Of a DNA stretch of 48,605 nucleotides, positions 8,075-16,804 are shown piece by piece (within the stretch, counting starts at the first letter, position 1; each line of letters starts with the position of its first letter). The position numbers and the translations under genes are program-made. The notes beneath the pieces are model-generated. The model had not been told where the DNA came from and searched no databases. It saw nothing but the letters and a program-made list of their open reading frames with translations. Source of the DNA: Promineifilum sp. (GTDB lineage: Bacteria > Chloroflexota > Anaerolineae > Promineifilales > Promineifilaceae); the NCBI GenBank assembly GCA_018058545.1, contig JAGOZU010000015.1:1-48605 (forward strand), read 5' to 3'.

Positions 8075-9877
8075 ATGCGTCTTCGCCGGAATAAAAGCCG
8101 CCAACCTGAGGAAGACCCCTCGCTCGTCACCCCCAGTGGCCTGTCTACATTCAAACGATTGTTGGGATATGTTCGCCCCTACTGGCGGTGGATGACCCTG
8201 GCCGTCCTCGCTCTCATCATTAGTTCGCTTCTGGGCCTGGTCATGCCGCTGGTCATTCGAAACCTGGTCGACTACGTATTCATCAACAAGGATTTCAACG
8301 ACCTGAATCGGGTGACGCTCATCCTGCTCCTCGCATCCGTCCTCCAGGCCATCTTCACCTTCGCCCAGCAGATCACCCTGGCACGCGTCGGCGAGCGGGC
8401 CGTGGCCGATATTCGTATCGATGTCTTCACCCATCTGCAGGAACTGCCCCTCAGCTTCTACGCCGAACGGCGAACCGGCGAGCTGGTCTCGCGAATGACC
8501 AACGACGTGACCTTGCTGCAACAGTCAATGACCTGGAACCTGGTCGTCCTGCTGCAACAGATCATCACCATCATCGGCGCGGCCGTGCTGCTCTTCTGGC
8601 TCGACTGGCGATTGACCCTGTTCATTCTGTTCGTCGTGCCCATCATCACGCTGACGATGGTCCGCCTGGGGCAGCGGATACGGCGGGCGTCGGTAGTGGT
8701 GCAGGATTCGCTGGCCGAGGTGGCCAACACGGCCGAGGAGACGACGCGGGGCGTGCGGATCGTGAAATCGTTCGCCCGCGAGCCGTACGAGATCGGCCGT
8801 TTCACCGAGCGGGTGATGACGCTCTATCGCGCGGCCATGCGCCGGGCGCGCACCAACGCCTTGCTCTCGCCGACCATCGGTTTCATCGCCGCCATCACCA
8901 TCACCGGCATTCTCTACTACGGCGGGTCGCAGGTCATCCTGGGAAACCTGTCGCCCGGAGACCTCATCGCCTACCTCATCTACACCGTCATGATCGCCGC
9001 CCCCATCGCCATCATGGCCGACCTCTACGGCCAGTTTCAGGCGGCCATCGGCGCATCACAGCGGCTATTCGAGCTGCTCGACCGGCCGTCGGAGATCGTC
9101 GATCGCCCCGATGCCCAAACAATGCCGCCCATCGGCGGCGATGTCGTCTTTGACAACGTCTCCTTCCGCTACACCACAGCCATCGATGTCATCAGCAACG
9201 TCACATTCCAGGCTCAGCCGGGACAGGTGATCGCCCTGGTTGGTCCGAGTGGGGCGGGCAAAAGCACACTGGTCAATCTCATCCCGCGCTTTTACGATGT
9301 GGTCGAAGGCCGCATCACGATCGACGGCCATGACGTTCGCGATGTGACCATGAGGAGCCTGCGCGAGCAGATCGGCATCGTGCCGCAGGAGACGCTCCTG
9401 TTCTCCGGCAGCGTCTTCGACAATATCCGCTACGGCCGCCTGGACGCCACGCGCGAGGAGGTGGTGGACGCCGCCAAGGCCGCCAATGCCCACCGATTCA
9501 TCGAAAACGATCTGGAAAATGGTTACGAGACGGCCGCGGGAGAGCACGGCGTCAAGCTGAGCGGCGGCCAACGCCAGCGCATCGCCATCGCCCGCGCCAT
9601 CCTGAAGAATCCTCGCATCCTTATTCTGGATGAGGCCACCTCATCGCTCGACACCGAGAGCGAAAGCCTGGTACAGGAAGCGCTGGAGCGTTTGATGCGC
9701 GGCCGGACATCGTTCGTCATCGCCCACCGGTTGAGCACCGTGCTGAACGCCGATTGGATCCTGGTGATGGACAAGGGCGAGATCGTCGAGGAAGGCACGC
9801 ACCACTCGCTGCTGCTCAATGGCGATGGATTGTACGCGCGCCTATACAATATGCAGTTCGCCGTCGGCATGGAATAG
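8075..9877 (+). CDS. ABC transporter half-molecule, permease fused to ATPase (exporter type)
   Basis: A 600-residue exporter subunit of the MsbA/BmrA type, expected to work as a homodimer. An N-terminal six-helix transmembrane domain (about residues 20-310) contains an EAA-like coupling region (VADIRIDVFTHLQELPLSFY). The nucleotide-binding domain has Walker A GPSGAGKST, Q-loop IVPQETLLFSG, signature LSGGQRQRIA, Walker B ILILDEATSSLD and the switch His in AHRLST. The substrate is unknown: lipid, peptide or drug. It has no partner gene, and the ATG follows a -10 by five bases. Confidence 0.93.
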   Translation: MRLRRNKSRQPEEDPSLVTPSGLSTFKRLLGYVRPYWRWMTLAVLALIISSLLGLVMPLVIRNLVDYVFINKDFNDLNRVTLILLLASVLQAIFTFAQQITLARVGERAVADIRIDVFTHLQELPLSFYAERRTGELVSRMTNDVTLLQQSMTWNLVVLLQQIITIIGAAVLLFWLDWRLTLFILFVVPIITLTMVRLGQRIRRASVVVQDSLAEVANTAEETTRGVRIVKSFAREPYEIGRFTERVMTLYRAAMRRARTNALLSPTIGFIAAITITGILYYGGSQVILGNLSPGDLIAYLIYTVMIAAPIAIMADLYGQFQAAIGASQRLFELLDRPSEIVDRPDAQTMPPIGGDVVFDNVSFRYTTAIDVISNVTFQAQPGQVIALVGPSGAGKSTLVNLIPRFYDVVEGRITIDGHDVRDVTMRSLREQIGIVPQETLLFSGSVFDNIRYGRLDATREEVVDAAKAANAHRFIENDLENGYETAAGEHGVKLSGGQRQRIAIARAILKNPRILILDEATSSLDTESESLVQEALERLMRGRTSFVIAHRLSTVLNADWILVMDKGEIVEEGTHHSLLLNGDGLYARLYNMQFAVGME

Positions 9878-9936
9878 CTTCGCGCCTGGTGGATCGCCGA
9901 CTTGAATTACTACAGATAGCAGTGCCGACCCATCCC

Positions 9937-9970
9937 AAAAATAAAAACAGCCGACCATAACGGTCGGCTG
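9937..9970 (-). terminator. Intrinsic terminator for the small membrane protein gene
   Basis: On the minus strand a nine-base perfect stem (CAGCCGACC with GGTCGGCTG, five-base loop) is followed by TTTTTATTTTT. It lies 49 bp after the stop codon of the 59-residue gene at 10019-10198. The other strand has no T-run, so it does not serve the ABC transporter. Confidence 0.88.
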
Positions 9971-10018
9971 CGGTATGTGTTCAGCCCAACTGATTAAGCG
10001 ACTCGTTCGATTTCCGTT

Positions 10019-10198
10019 CTATTCAACAGGCTGGATATCAGCCTGGCCCGGCAACTCATCAAGATCGGCGTATGCGTCCGTGTAGAACGTTTCGACATAA
10101 TCTTCCTGCCGGTTCACACGCGATGAGAGCATCCCCGCCGCCAAAACAAATATCGAACTGAATATTGAGGCTCCCAAAAAGAACCAAAACCAGGTCAT
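10019..10198 (-). CDS. Small single-pass membrane protein, 59 residues
   Basis: Encodes MTWFWFFLGASIFSSIFVL followed by AAGML, then a basic/polar turn (SSRVNRQEDY) and an acidic tail (FYTDAYADLDELPG). One N-terminal membrane helix is predicted, with a short acidic domain of about 30 residues. I recognise no family. Support for a real gene comes from a complete expression unit: a TAGACA-17 bp-TATACT promoter at 10299-10327, an AAAGGAAAG ribosome-binding site about eight bases before the ATG, and a strong terminator after the stop. The ~95-base leader can fold into a hairpin. It is surrounded by non-coding DNA, alone on its transcript. A regulatory or accessory membrane peptide is possible, but function is unknown. 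Confidence 0.72.
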   Translation of the reverse strand: MTWFWFFLGASIFSSIFVLAAGMLSSRVNRQEDYVETFYTDAYADLDELPGQADIQPVE

Positions 10199-10218
10199 AA
10201 GCCTATCTTTCCTTTTGA

Positions 10219-10250
10219 CGATGATTCCGGATAATCCCGGACCATCGTAA
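10219..10250 (-). promoter_or_regulatory. Leader hairpin upstream of the small membrane protein
   Basis: In the 5' leader, ACGATGGTCCGG can pair with CCGGAATCATCGT around a GATTAT loop (interrupted by small bulges). It lies just before the ribosome-binding site and could affect translation or stability. Confidence 0.4.
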
Positions 10251-10298
10251 GAAAGTTCGTAAGGTAGGTTTGATAGTATTGCTCGCTACGATGGGAGA

Positions 10299-10327
10299 AG
10301 TATAGCGGCTTTTGCGCCGGCTGTCTA
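10299..10327 (-). promoter_or_regulatory. Sigma-70 type promoter for the small membrane protein
   Basis: Minus-strand -35 TAGACA (10322-10327), 17-base spacer, -10 TATACT (10299-10304). Predicted start near 10292 gives a leader of about 94 bases. The 130 bp further upstream, to the crotonase stop, shows no gene. Confidence 0.75.
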
Positions 10328-10459
10328 CCTTTTTTCGTGAATGTCGGGTGACTATTCAGTGATAGCCCGGTTAAGGCCCACGTTTTCAGGCCAATTCAGT
10401 ACTAATTTCCTATCCTGCTCAAACCTCAATCGCATTCTGACGGAGTAAATATTCCGGTC

Positions 10460-11233
10460 CTAGCTGCCGGTCCACTCGGCCTTGCGCTTGTTGACGAAGG
10501 CGTCCATCCCCTCTTTCTGGTCGGCCGTCCCGAAAAGCAGGTAAAACAGCCGTCGCTCGTGCTCAAGCCCGGCCCGCAACGGCATCTCGAACGCGACGTT
10601 GACGGCTTCCTTGCCCAGCCGCACGGCGATTGGTGCGCGCGCGGCGATCTCGTTGGCCAGGCGGATCGCCTCCTCCAGGTAGACCTCCACCGGATAGACG
10701 CGATTGACCAAGCCAAACCTAAGGGCTTCCTCGGCCGACAGATAGCGACCATTCAGCACCATCTCCATCGCCACCGCCTTGCCGACGGCCTGCGTCATCC
10801 GTTGCGTGCCGCCCGCGCCGGGAATGACACCCAGGTTGATCTCCGGCTGGCCGAACTGGGCCGACTCGGAGGCAACGATCATGTCACAAGCCATCGCCAG
10901 CTCGCAACCCCCGCCAAGGGCAAACCCCGACACGGCAGCGATAATGGGCTTGCCGATCTGGCGCAGGCGGTCCCATAGGTCGATGAATGAATTGGTCATC
11001 ATGGTCGCCGGGGTCGCGTTGGCCATTTCCTTGATATCGGCTCCGGCGGCGAAGGCGCGATCGTGACCGCACACCACCATGCAGCCGACGGCCGGGTCAC
11101 GGTCATAGGCTATCAGCGCGTCAAGTAACTCGGTCATCAACTCGCGGTTTAGTGCGTTCAGGGCTTTCGGCCGATTCAGTTGAACGACGCCGGCGCGCCC
11201 TTCAACTCGGCTCAGGATATTCTCGTAAGTCAT
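10460..11233 (-). CDS. Enoyl-CoA hydratase/isomerase family protein (crotonase)
   Basis: A 257-residue crotonase-fold enzyme, probably hydrating trans-2-enoyl-CoA in fatty-acid or branched-chain acyl-CoA breakdown. The oxyanion-hole segments are FAAGADIKEM and ALGGGCELAMACD; the two catalytic glutamates typical of true hydratases are both present (Glu in GGCELA and Glu in GQPEINLGVIPGAGG). The C-terminal helix for trimerisation is complete. The ATG is preceded by GGAGGGAA at a good distance, so unlike many neighbours this gene uses a normal leader. It is monocistronic with no other beta-oxidation gene here, so substrate length is not determined. Confidence 0.92.
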   Translation of the reverse strand: MTYENILSRVEGRAGVVQLNRPKALNALNRELMTELLDALIAYDRDPAVGCMVVCGHDRAFAAGADIKEMANATPATMMTNSFIDLWDRLRQIGKPIIAAVSGFALGGGCELAMACDMIVASESAQFGQPEINLGVIPGAGGTQRMTQAVGKAVAMEMVLNGRYLSAEEALRFGLVNRVYPVEVYLEEAIRLANEIAARAPIAVRLGKEAVNVAFEMPLRAGLEHERRLFYLLFGTADQKEGMDAFVNKRKAEWTGS

Positions 11234-11305
11234 CGTTCCCTCCGTTCAGGATAAAAAGCGAATGGTTTCAAATTACACGGCAAAGCCAGGTCGAGCGTCC
11301 CCCGG

Positions 11306-12154
11306 TCATATGCGATAATCGTCCTCACGTCTGGGCCATAACCGCCATATGATGACCGCGAACAGAATGCCGGTTGCAATGTAGACAGTGTCGATCCCCG
11401 TCCCGGCCATATCCTCCGGCGGTTGCAGGACGAACCAGGCGGTGAAACTCTGGAGGGCCTGAATCAGGACGATACCCAGGATGCTGCCCGTGCGCAGACG
11501 AATCATTCCATAGACGACGCCCCACGACAGGAAATAGAACAGGGCCGGCAGCCCCGGCACAAACGACTCGCCAAAGAGCAAATAGCCGGTGGCGCCAAAC
11601 AGGATGCCGGAGACCACAGCGGCCGTCAACCCGGCGCGCCAAACCGCCAGCGCCCGAAATACGAGGCCAAAGGCCCAAAGTTGCGTAGCAAACGCCTCGA
11701 AGAAGAGAAGGTAGAAAAACGCCCGTCCCGCGCCGGCCGACTGGTAAGCCATGACCTGGACGTTGAGAATCACGTTGATAACGGCCTGGCCGCTCTCGTT
11801 AATGCCCGCTTGGGGCAGCATGGGCAGGAAGCGGCCGATGAGCGCGGCCACCCACACCAGAACGGCGAACCCGATCCCGGCAAAGAGCGGCCGGCCGCCA
11901 CGCAAGGCCATTTTGCGCGGACCATAGAGACGCAGGCCGATGAACCAGCTGGTGACGCCCAGAGCGGCGAAGAGAGGGGCGGCGTTGTATTCGCCACTCG
12001 TTGTCGTCCCGGTAACGAGGAGCGCCCCTCCCGCGACGCCGACAAGCAGCGCGACCGCCGGCGGCAGAAAAATGGCGGCAAGTGCTTGATTGCGAGCCGT
12101 CGCGGGAGACATCAACTTGTCGGATTTGGCTTCCCCGGGATTGTTTTTGGACAT
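11306..12154 (-). CDS. Multi-pass membrane protein, degenerate CPBP/CAAX-protease-like
   Basis: A 282-residue protein with about eight hydrophobic helices. The C-terminal half follows the layout of CPBP (ABI) intramembrane proteases: a helix ending in FGLVFRAL where active members have EExxFRG, then ILFGATGYLLFG where they have FxxxH, then LRTGSILGIVLIQALQSF where they have HxxxN. All the catalytic Glu and His positions appear replaced (EE to FG, His to Gly/Tyr, His to Gln, Asn to Ser). It is therefore either a dead CPBP paralogue or an unrelated protein with a chance resemblance. An extended -10 lies six bases before the ATG. It is divergent from the MFS gene and ends 72 bp upstream of the crotonase start. 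Confidence 0.6.
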   Translation of the reverse strand: MSKNNPGEAKSDKLMSPATARNQALAAIFLPPAVALLVGVAGGALLVTGTTTSGEYNAAPLFAALGVTSWFIGLRLYGPRKMALRGGRPLFAGIGFAVLVWVAALIGRFLPMLPQAGINESGQAVINVILNVQVMAYQSAGAGRAFFYLLFFEAFATQLWAFGLVFRALAVWRAGLTAAVVSGILFGATGYLLFGESFVPGLPALFYFLSWGVVYGMIRLRTGSILGIVLIQALQSFTAWFVLQPPEDMAGTGIDTVYIATGILFAVIIWRLWPRREDDYRI

Positions 12155-12160
12155 GGCAGA

Positions 12161-12188
12161 ATTGTAGCACCGCGTATCAGGTTGTCAT
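12161..12188 (-). promoter_or_regulatory. Extended -10 promoter, near-leaderless
   Basis: Minus-strand -35 ATGACA (12183-12188), 16-base spacer ending in TGC, -10 TACAAT (12161-12166), then six bases to the ATG at 12154. No Shine-Dalgarno fits in the predicted transcript. Confidence 0.6.
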
Positions 12189-12244
12189 GCCCCTGATCCG
12201 TTTCCGACACAACAGGAGGTCGCGATTCTCATCAATGCGCTTAT

Positions 12245-12273
12245 TTGTGACTCGTCAATCCATCGGCTACACT
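12245..12273 (+). promoter_or_regulatory. Sigma-70 type promoter, near-leaderless
   Basis: -35 TTGTGA (12245-12250), exact 17-base spacer, -10 TACACT (12268-12273), eight bases to the ATG at 12282. Drives the MFS-hutI pair. Confidence 0.62.
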
Positions 12274-12281
12274 CCCCTCAT

Positions 12282-13496
12282 ATGATCCAAACCGAAGATA
12301 TCGCCCCGACCCAGCCCGACTGGGCCTGGGACGCCCGGCGAATCGGCCTGTTGGGCGTCTTGACCTTTGCCCGATTCCTGCAGAACACCCTCTTGCGCAT
12401 CGTCTACCCGTTTGCTCCCGCCTTCGCTCGCGGCTTGGGCGTACCCGTCGCGACGATCTATCTCATCGTCTCGCTGCGCAATCTGATGAGTCTGTTCAGC
12501 CCGCTGTTCGCCTCGCTGCCCGAGCGCTTCGGCCATCGCCGGGTCATGTCAGCCACGTTGCTGGTCATCAGCGCTGTCTGTTTGCTGGTGGCGGGATTGC
12601 CCGTCATCTGGACGCTGGCCATCGCCCTCATCCTTTCCGGCGTGATGAAGGTCATATTCGATCCGGCCATGCAATCGTATCTGGGTGATATCGTACCCTA
12701 CTCCCAGCGTGGCAAAGCGATATCCATCACGGAGTTCGCCTGGAGCGGCGCCTTCCTGGTGGGCGCGCCTCTCTCCGGCTGGCTCATCGCGCAGCAAGGG
12801 TGGCCCGCGCCGTTTCTGTGGTTCGGGCTGGCGGCCATCCCGGCGGCCGTGCTGTTGCGGCGCGTTCTGCCTCCGAATCGTCAGGCCCATCATCAATCAG
12901 CCGGGCTGAGCTTCGTCTGGCACAAGCTGCGGCAGCACCCGATCATCTGGGCTGCGGCGCTCTACATGATGCTGACCCTGGTGGCCCAGGAAACGCTATT
13001 CATCGTCTATGGCGACTGGATGGAAAGCACGTTCAATCTGAGCCTGACCAATCTGGGCTTTGCCACTACGATCATCGGGCTGGCCGAGACAGGCGGTGAA
13101 GCCACCGCCGGCTGGTCGGTCGACCGCTTCGGCAAGCGGCCGGTCGTCATCCTGTGCGGCCTGCTCAACGCCGTCACGTTTCTGATCATTCCCTTCAGCA
13201 CCGGCTCGCTGGTCACGGCCATGGCAGTCATGGTGGCGCTGTTTTTCACCTTCGAGATCGCCGTCGTGGGCGCCATCCCCTTGCTGACCGAACTGGTGCC
13301 GAGCGCGCGCGGGGCGGTGATGTCGATGTCGCTGGGGGCGATGGCCGCCGGCCGCACCATCGGTTCGCTGATCGGCCCTGTCGCCTGGAGCAAATCAGGC
13401 GTCATGGGCAACAGCCTCATCTCGGCCGTGATGATGTTTCTGGCGGTGCTGGTGCTGGCGCGCTGGCTCCACGAAGCCAAGGAGAACCCTCAATGA
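12282..13496 (+). CDS. MFS transporter
   Basis: A 404-residue major facilitator protein with about 12 transmembrane segments. The loop between helices 2 and 3 is SLPERFGHRRVM, and the equivalent in the second half is WSVDRFGKRPVVI, both typical MFS signature loops. The substrate is unknown. The stop codon overlaps the start of the imidazolonepropionase gene (ATGA, 13493-13496), so the two are translationally coupled. That suggests import of histidine/urocanate-type compounds or export of a related product, but this is inference from context. Confidence 0.88.
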   Translation: MIQTEDIAPTQPDWAWDARRIGLLGVLTFARFLQNTLLRIVYPFAPAFARGLGVPVATIYLIVSLRNLMSLFSPLFASLPERFGHRRVMSATLLVISAVCLLVAGLPVIWTLAIALILSGVMKVIFDPAMQSYLGDIVPYSQRGKAISITEFAWSGAFLVGAPLSGWLIAQQGWPAPFLWFGLAAIPAAVLLRRVLPPNRQAHHQSAGLSFVWHKLRQHPIIWAAALYMMLTLVAQETLFIVYGDWMESTFNLSLTNLGFATTIIGLAETGGEATAGWSVDRFGKRPVVILCGLLNAVTFLIIPFSTGSLVTAMAVMVALFFTFEIAVVGAIPLLTELVPSARGAVMSMSLGAMAAGRTIGSLIGPVAWSKSGVMGNSLISAVMMFLAVLVLARWLHEAKENPQ

Positions 13497-14794
13497 GTGA
13501 ATCCGTCGATCTGTTGATCCACTCCGCTAGTCAATTGTGCGTCGTTCCACCCGCTAACAATTCAACCGGTGGCGGCGGGCCACAGCGCGGCGCTTCACTG
13601 GGCGACCTGGGCATCATCGCCGGCGGCGCGGTGGCCATGCGGGACGGCCGCGTGGTGGCCGTGGGCGATTCAGCCGAGTTGCGCCGTCGCTACCACGCCG
13701 CCGAGACCATCGACGCGGGCGGCCGCTGCGTGCTGCCGGGCTTCGTCGACCCCCACACCCACCTGCCCTGGATGGGCAACCGCGCGGGCGAATTCGAGCA
13801 ACGGCTCGCCGGGGCGTCATACATGGAGATCATGAACGCCGGCGGCGGCATCATGTCCACCGTGCGCCAGACGCGCCAGGCTAATTTGGACGAATTGGTG
13901 GCCGACAACCGGCCGCGGCTGGCCCGGATGTTGCGCTACGGCACGACCAGCGCCGAGGCCAAGACCGGCTACGGCCTGGATACAGCCACGGAGCTGAAGC
14001 AACTGGACGCGATCATGGCCCTGGCCGCCTCGCAGCCCATCGAGCTGACGCCGACCTTCCTGCCGGCCCACGCCATCCCGGAGGAATACAAGGGCGACAC
14101 CGAAGCGTATATCCGCTACATGATCGAGGACACCTTGCCCGCCGGGGCCGCCTGGATGCGGGAGCGAGGTGTCACATTGTTCTGCGACGTCTTCTGTGAG
14201 GAAGGTGTATTCGACGTGGAGCAGACGCGGCGAATCCTTGAGGCGGCTGCGGCGCTCGGCTACCGGCTGAAGGTCCACGCCGACGAGTTCGTAGGGCTGG
14301 GCGGCACCAAACTGGCGGTGGAACTGGGCGCGGCATCGGCCGATCATCTGGTCAGCACGCCCGAGGCCGACATCGCCGCACTCGGTCGGGGCGACACGGT
14401 GGCCGTGGGCTTGCCGGGCACGCCGTTTGGGCTGGCCCACCGCGACTACACCCCGGCCAAGGCCATTCTGGCGGCGGGCGGCGCGTTGGCCCTGGCCACG
14501 GACTTCAACCCGGGCACGTGCTGGTGCGAATCGATGCAGATGGTCATCGCCCTGGCCTGCCGCTACATGGGGCTGACCCAGAGCCAGGCAGTCGTGGCGG
14601 CGACCCTGAATGCAGCCTGCGCCATCGGCCGCGGCCACGAGGTCGGCAGCCTCTCCCCCGGTTACCAGGCCGACGCCATCATCCTGAACGTGAGCGATTA
14701 TCGCCAACTCGGCTATCGTTTCGGGACCAATCTGGTCGATGTGGTCGTCAAACGCGGGCGGGTGGTCGTGGACACCGGCCGGGACGACGCTTAA
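13493..14794 (+). CDS. hutI: Imidazolonepropionase
   Basis: A 433-residue metal-dependent amidohydrolase that opens 4-imidazolone-5-propanoate to N-formimino-L-glutamate, the third step of histidine degradation. FVDPHTHLPW carries the metal-binding HxH pair, GYGLD and VHADEFVGLGG the next conserved histidine and substrate contacts, and ALATDFNPGTCWCESM the metal/catalytic Asp with the DFNPG signature of HutI. The small N- and C-terminal beta-sandwich is complete, with a Gly-rich insertion near residues 24-34. The start is set by the ATGA overlap with the upstream MFS gene. No hutH, hutU or hutG gene lies in the window, so the pathway must be dispersed. Confidence 0.92.
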   Translation: MSESVDLLIHSASQLCVVPPANNSTGGGGPQRGASLGDLGIIAGGAVAMRDGRVVAVGDSAELRRRYHAAETIDAGGRCVLPGFVDPHTHLPWMGNRAGEFEQRLAGASYMEIMNAGGGIMSTVRQTRQANLDELVADNRPRLARMLRYGTTSAEAKTGYGLDTATELKQLDAIMALAASQPIELTPTFLPAHAIPEEYKGDTEAYIRYMIEDTLPAGAAWMRERGVTLFCDVFCEEGVFDVEQTRRILEAAAALGYRLKVHADEFVGLGGTKLAVELGAASADHLVSTPEADIAALGRGDTVAVGLPGTPFGLAHRDYTPAKAILAAGGALALATDFNPGTCWCESMQMVIALACRYMGLTQSQAVVAATLNAACAIGRGHEVGSLSPGYQADAIILNVSDYRQLGYRFGTNLVDVVVKRGRVVVDTGRDDA

Positions 14795-14832
14795 CCAACA
14801 CAAAGAAACGGGTATGGAAAAGCGTTCTACAC

Positions 14833-14838
14833 TATAAT
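14833..14838 (+). promoter_or_regulatory. Consensus -10 element, near-leaderless
   Basis: TATAAT, eight bases before the ATG at 14847. The -35 is not convincing. It lies in the 52-bp gap after hutI, giving the foldase its own transcript. Confidence 0.5.
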
Positions 14839-14846
14839 CAGGCTCC

Positions 14847-15812
14847 ATGAATCATAGAAAATCGGCGCTACTAACGCTTATTCTGTTGTTATTACTCTCT
14901 GCCGCCTGTGGAAACATGGGCGCGACGACGACACTATTGCCCACGGCAACATCCCCGGGAGAGACGCAGCCCCCGCCTCCACCGGCCATCGCCACCAACA
15001 CGGCCGTTCCGCCCACGCCGACGCCCACCGAGCCGCTGGCGGCCATGGTGAACGGCGTGCCCATTTACCTGGCCGACTACGATGCCGAGGTGGCCCGCTA
15101 TCAGGCCGCGCAATCGGCCGCCGGAACAACCACAGATGGCCAGACCAACTATCGTGAGCAGGTGCTGAACACGCTCATCGAGCGGCAGCTGATCCTGCAA
15201 GCGGCGGCCGCGGCCGGCGTGGTTGTGACTCCGGAGACCATCGAGCAACGACTGGCCGACTTGCGTGCCGCCGGCGGCGAGACCGCGTTCGCGACCTTCC
15301 TGCAGACCAACCAGTGGACGGAAGAAGAGTTTCGCAAGGTGCTGGAAACTGAGCTGATTACCGGCGAAATGGTGGCGCGGGTGACGGCCGATGTGCCTCT
15401 CGCGGTGGAACAGGTGCGCGCCAGCTATATCCAGATGGACGACGGCGCGCTGGCCCAACAGGTGTGGGAACGGGCCAATGCCGGGGATGATTTCGGTTTC
15501 CTGGCCGAACAGAACTCCGTCGACCGGGTGACGGGGCCAAACGGCGGGGACCTGGGCTTCTTCTCTCCCGGTTCGCTGCTGGTGCCCGAGGTGGAGGCGG
15601 CCGCCTTCGCCCTGCAACCGGGCGAGATCAGCCCGCTGCTCGCCGTGCCCAATGCGGACGGCTCGACCCGCTATTACATCATCAAGGTGACTGAGCGTGA
15701 TCCCAACCGCGAACTGACGGCCGACGCCCGCTACGACCTGCTGCAAGCCGCCTTTGAAGCCTGGCTGGAAGGGTTATGGAGCAGCGCCACGATCGAGCGT
15801 TTCGTGCAATAA
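14847..15812 (+). CDS. Parvulin-type peptidyl-prolyl isomerase lipoprotein (PrsA/SurA-like foldase)
   Basis: A 321-residue lipoprotein anchored outside the membrane, helping secreted proteins fold. The signal peptide ends in a lipobox, LLSAAC, with the Cys to be lipidated by Lgt. A Thr/Pro-rich stalk (about residues 28-60) follows, then a SurA_N-like helical domain (YREQVLNTLIERQLILQAAA) and a parvulin domain with FGFLAEQNSVDR, NGGDLGFFSPG and ALQPGEISPLL. The fold fits SurA/PrsA chaperones. The lgt gene lies 4 kb away on the other strand, so client and modifying enzyme are close neighbours. Confidence 0.88.
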   Translation: MNHRKSALLTLILLLLLSAACGNMGATTTLLPTATSPGETQPPPPPAIATNTAVPPTPTPTEPLAAMVNGVPIYLADYDAEVARYQAAQSAAGTTTDGQTNYREQVLNTLIERQLILQAAAAAGVVVTPETIEQRLADLRAAGGETAFATFLQTNQWTEEEFRKVLETELITGEMVARVTADVPLAVEQVRASYIQMDDGALAQQVWERANAGDDFGFLAEQNSVDRVTGPNGGDLGFFSPGSLLVPEVEAAAFALQPGEISPLLAVPNADGSTRYYIIKVTERDPNRELTADARYDLLQAAFEAWLEGLWSSATIERFVQ

Positions 15813-15876
15813 CAGAGGTCACAGGATTCGGCAGATTATGCGAAGCACAATCTCCGTACAATCCCGTGGCCAGCCA

Positions 15877-16803
15877 TTATTTGGAGTCGCGGCCGTCCTG
15901 TGACCAGGTATGAGCGATACGCTCATAGACGGCCTTCATCTGCGGGTCATTGGTCTGGTGGGCGCGCTTGATCATCCGCGACCTCACCAGCCAACTGGCT
16001 ATCTTGCGCTTCAGCCGACCGTGATGCTTGTGATAGAGCTGGGCGCGGCTCTCCCATAGATTGAGCGTTGACTCGGCCGGTATCTGCCGCGTGCTCTCGC
16101 CACCGAAATGGGTCACCTCGGCCGAGGGCACCGCGTAAATCTCCCAACCCGACTCGCGCACGCGCCAACTCCAGTCGATCTCCTCGCAATACATGTGGAA
16201 CGACTCGTCAAACCCGTGGGTCGATTCGGCCACATCGGCTCGCACCATCATCGTCGCTCCCAGCGGGTAGTCGACGGCGAAGGGTGCCCGGGTATTGCGG
16301 AAGTAATGCCGGGGATAGCGGCCGTTCAGGCGGCTTTCATAGAGACGAGGCGGCATCTCGTAGAGGTCGAACACCAGCTGCCCCAGGCCCGGGAAGGAGA
16401 AGGCGCTGTGCTGGAAACGACCATCGCCATAGATCAGGCGCGCGCCGGCCATGCCGCCTTTCGGCCGTTCATCGAGGCACTTGACCAGATTACCGATGGC
16501 CCCCGGCCGCACCAGCGTGTCAGGATTCAGGAAGAAATAGTATCGCGGCTGGCGGGCTGAGGCGGCGCGCATACCCTGGTTGTTGGCCGCGCCGAAGCCG
16601 ACGTTTTCCTGATTGACGATGACGTGCACCTGAGGGAAGAGATCGGCCAGCAGCGCCACCGTCCCGTCGGTCGATGCGTTATCGACGACCCAAACCTCGC
16701 CGTTCAGGCGCGAGACGCGCAAATCAGCGGCCACGGAGCGCAGGCAATCGGCCAAATAATTGCGCACATTCCAGCTGACGATAATTACGGCGACGTCGAT
16801 CAT
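15877..16803 (-). CDS. Glycosyltransferase family 2 (rhamnosyltransferase-like)
   Basis: A 308-residue cytoplasmic GT-A enzyme adding sugars to cell-surface glycans, similar in layout to WbbL-type rhamnosyltransferases. Motifs: VAVIIVSWNVRNYL at the N-terminus, VVDNASTDGT, NVGFGAANNQG, FFLNPDTLV (the DxD-equivalent NPD), and FDESFHMYCEEIDWSWR with the catalytic acidic residues. There are no membrane segments. The ATG at 16803 is chosen because MIDVAVIIVSW is the standard start; the frame is open for 53 further codons upstream, but those overlap the preceding gene. It begins 1 bp after the PhnD-like stop codon (TGA-G-ATG), so the pair is translationally coupled. Confidence 0.9.
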   Translation of the reverse strand: MIDVAVIIVSWNVRNYLADCLRSVAADLRVSRLNGEVWVVDNASTDGTVALLADLFPQVHVIVNQENVGFGAANNQGMRAASARQPRYYFFLNPDTLVRPGAIGNLVKCLDERPKGGMAGARLIYGDGRFQHSAFSFPGLGQLVFDLYEMPPRLYESRLNGRYPRHYFRNTRAPFAVDYPLGATMMVRADVAESTHGFDESFHMYCEEIDWSWRVRESGWEIYAVPSAEVTHFGGESTRQIPAESTLNLWESRAQLYHKHHGRLKRKIASWLVRSRMIKRAHQTNDPQMKAVYERIAHTWSQDGRDSK

Positions 16804-16804
16804 C

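Noticed and set aside
13154-13492. An N-terminal extension of imidazolonepropionase of 113 codons.
   Set aside because: It overlaps the MFS coding region in another frame, is Arg/Gly-rich noise, and the ATGA overlap at 13493 gives the standard protein length.
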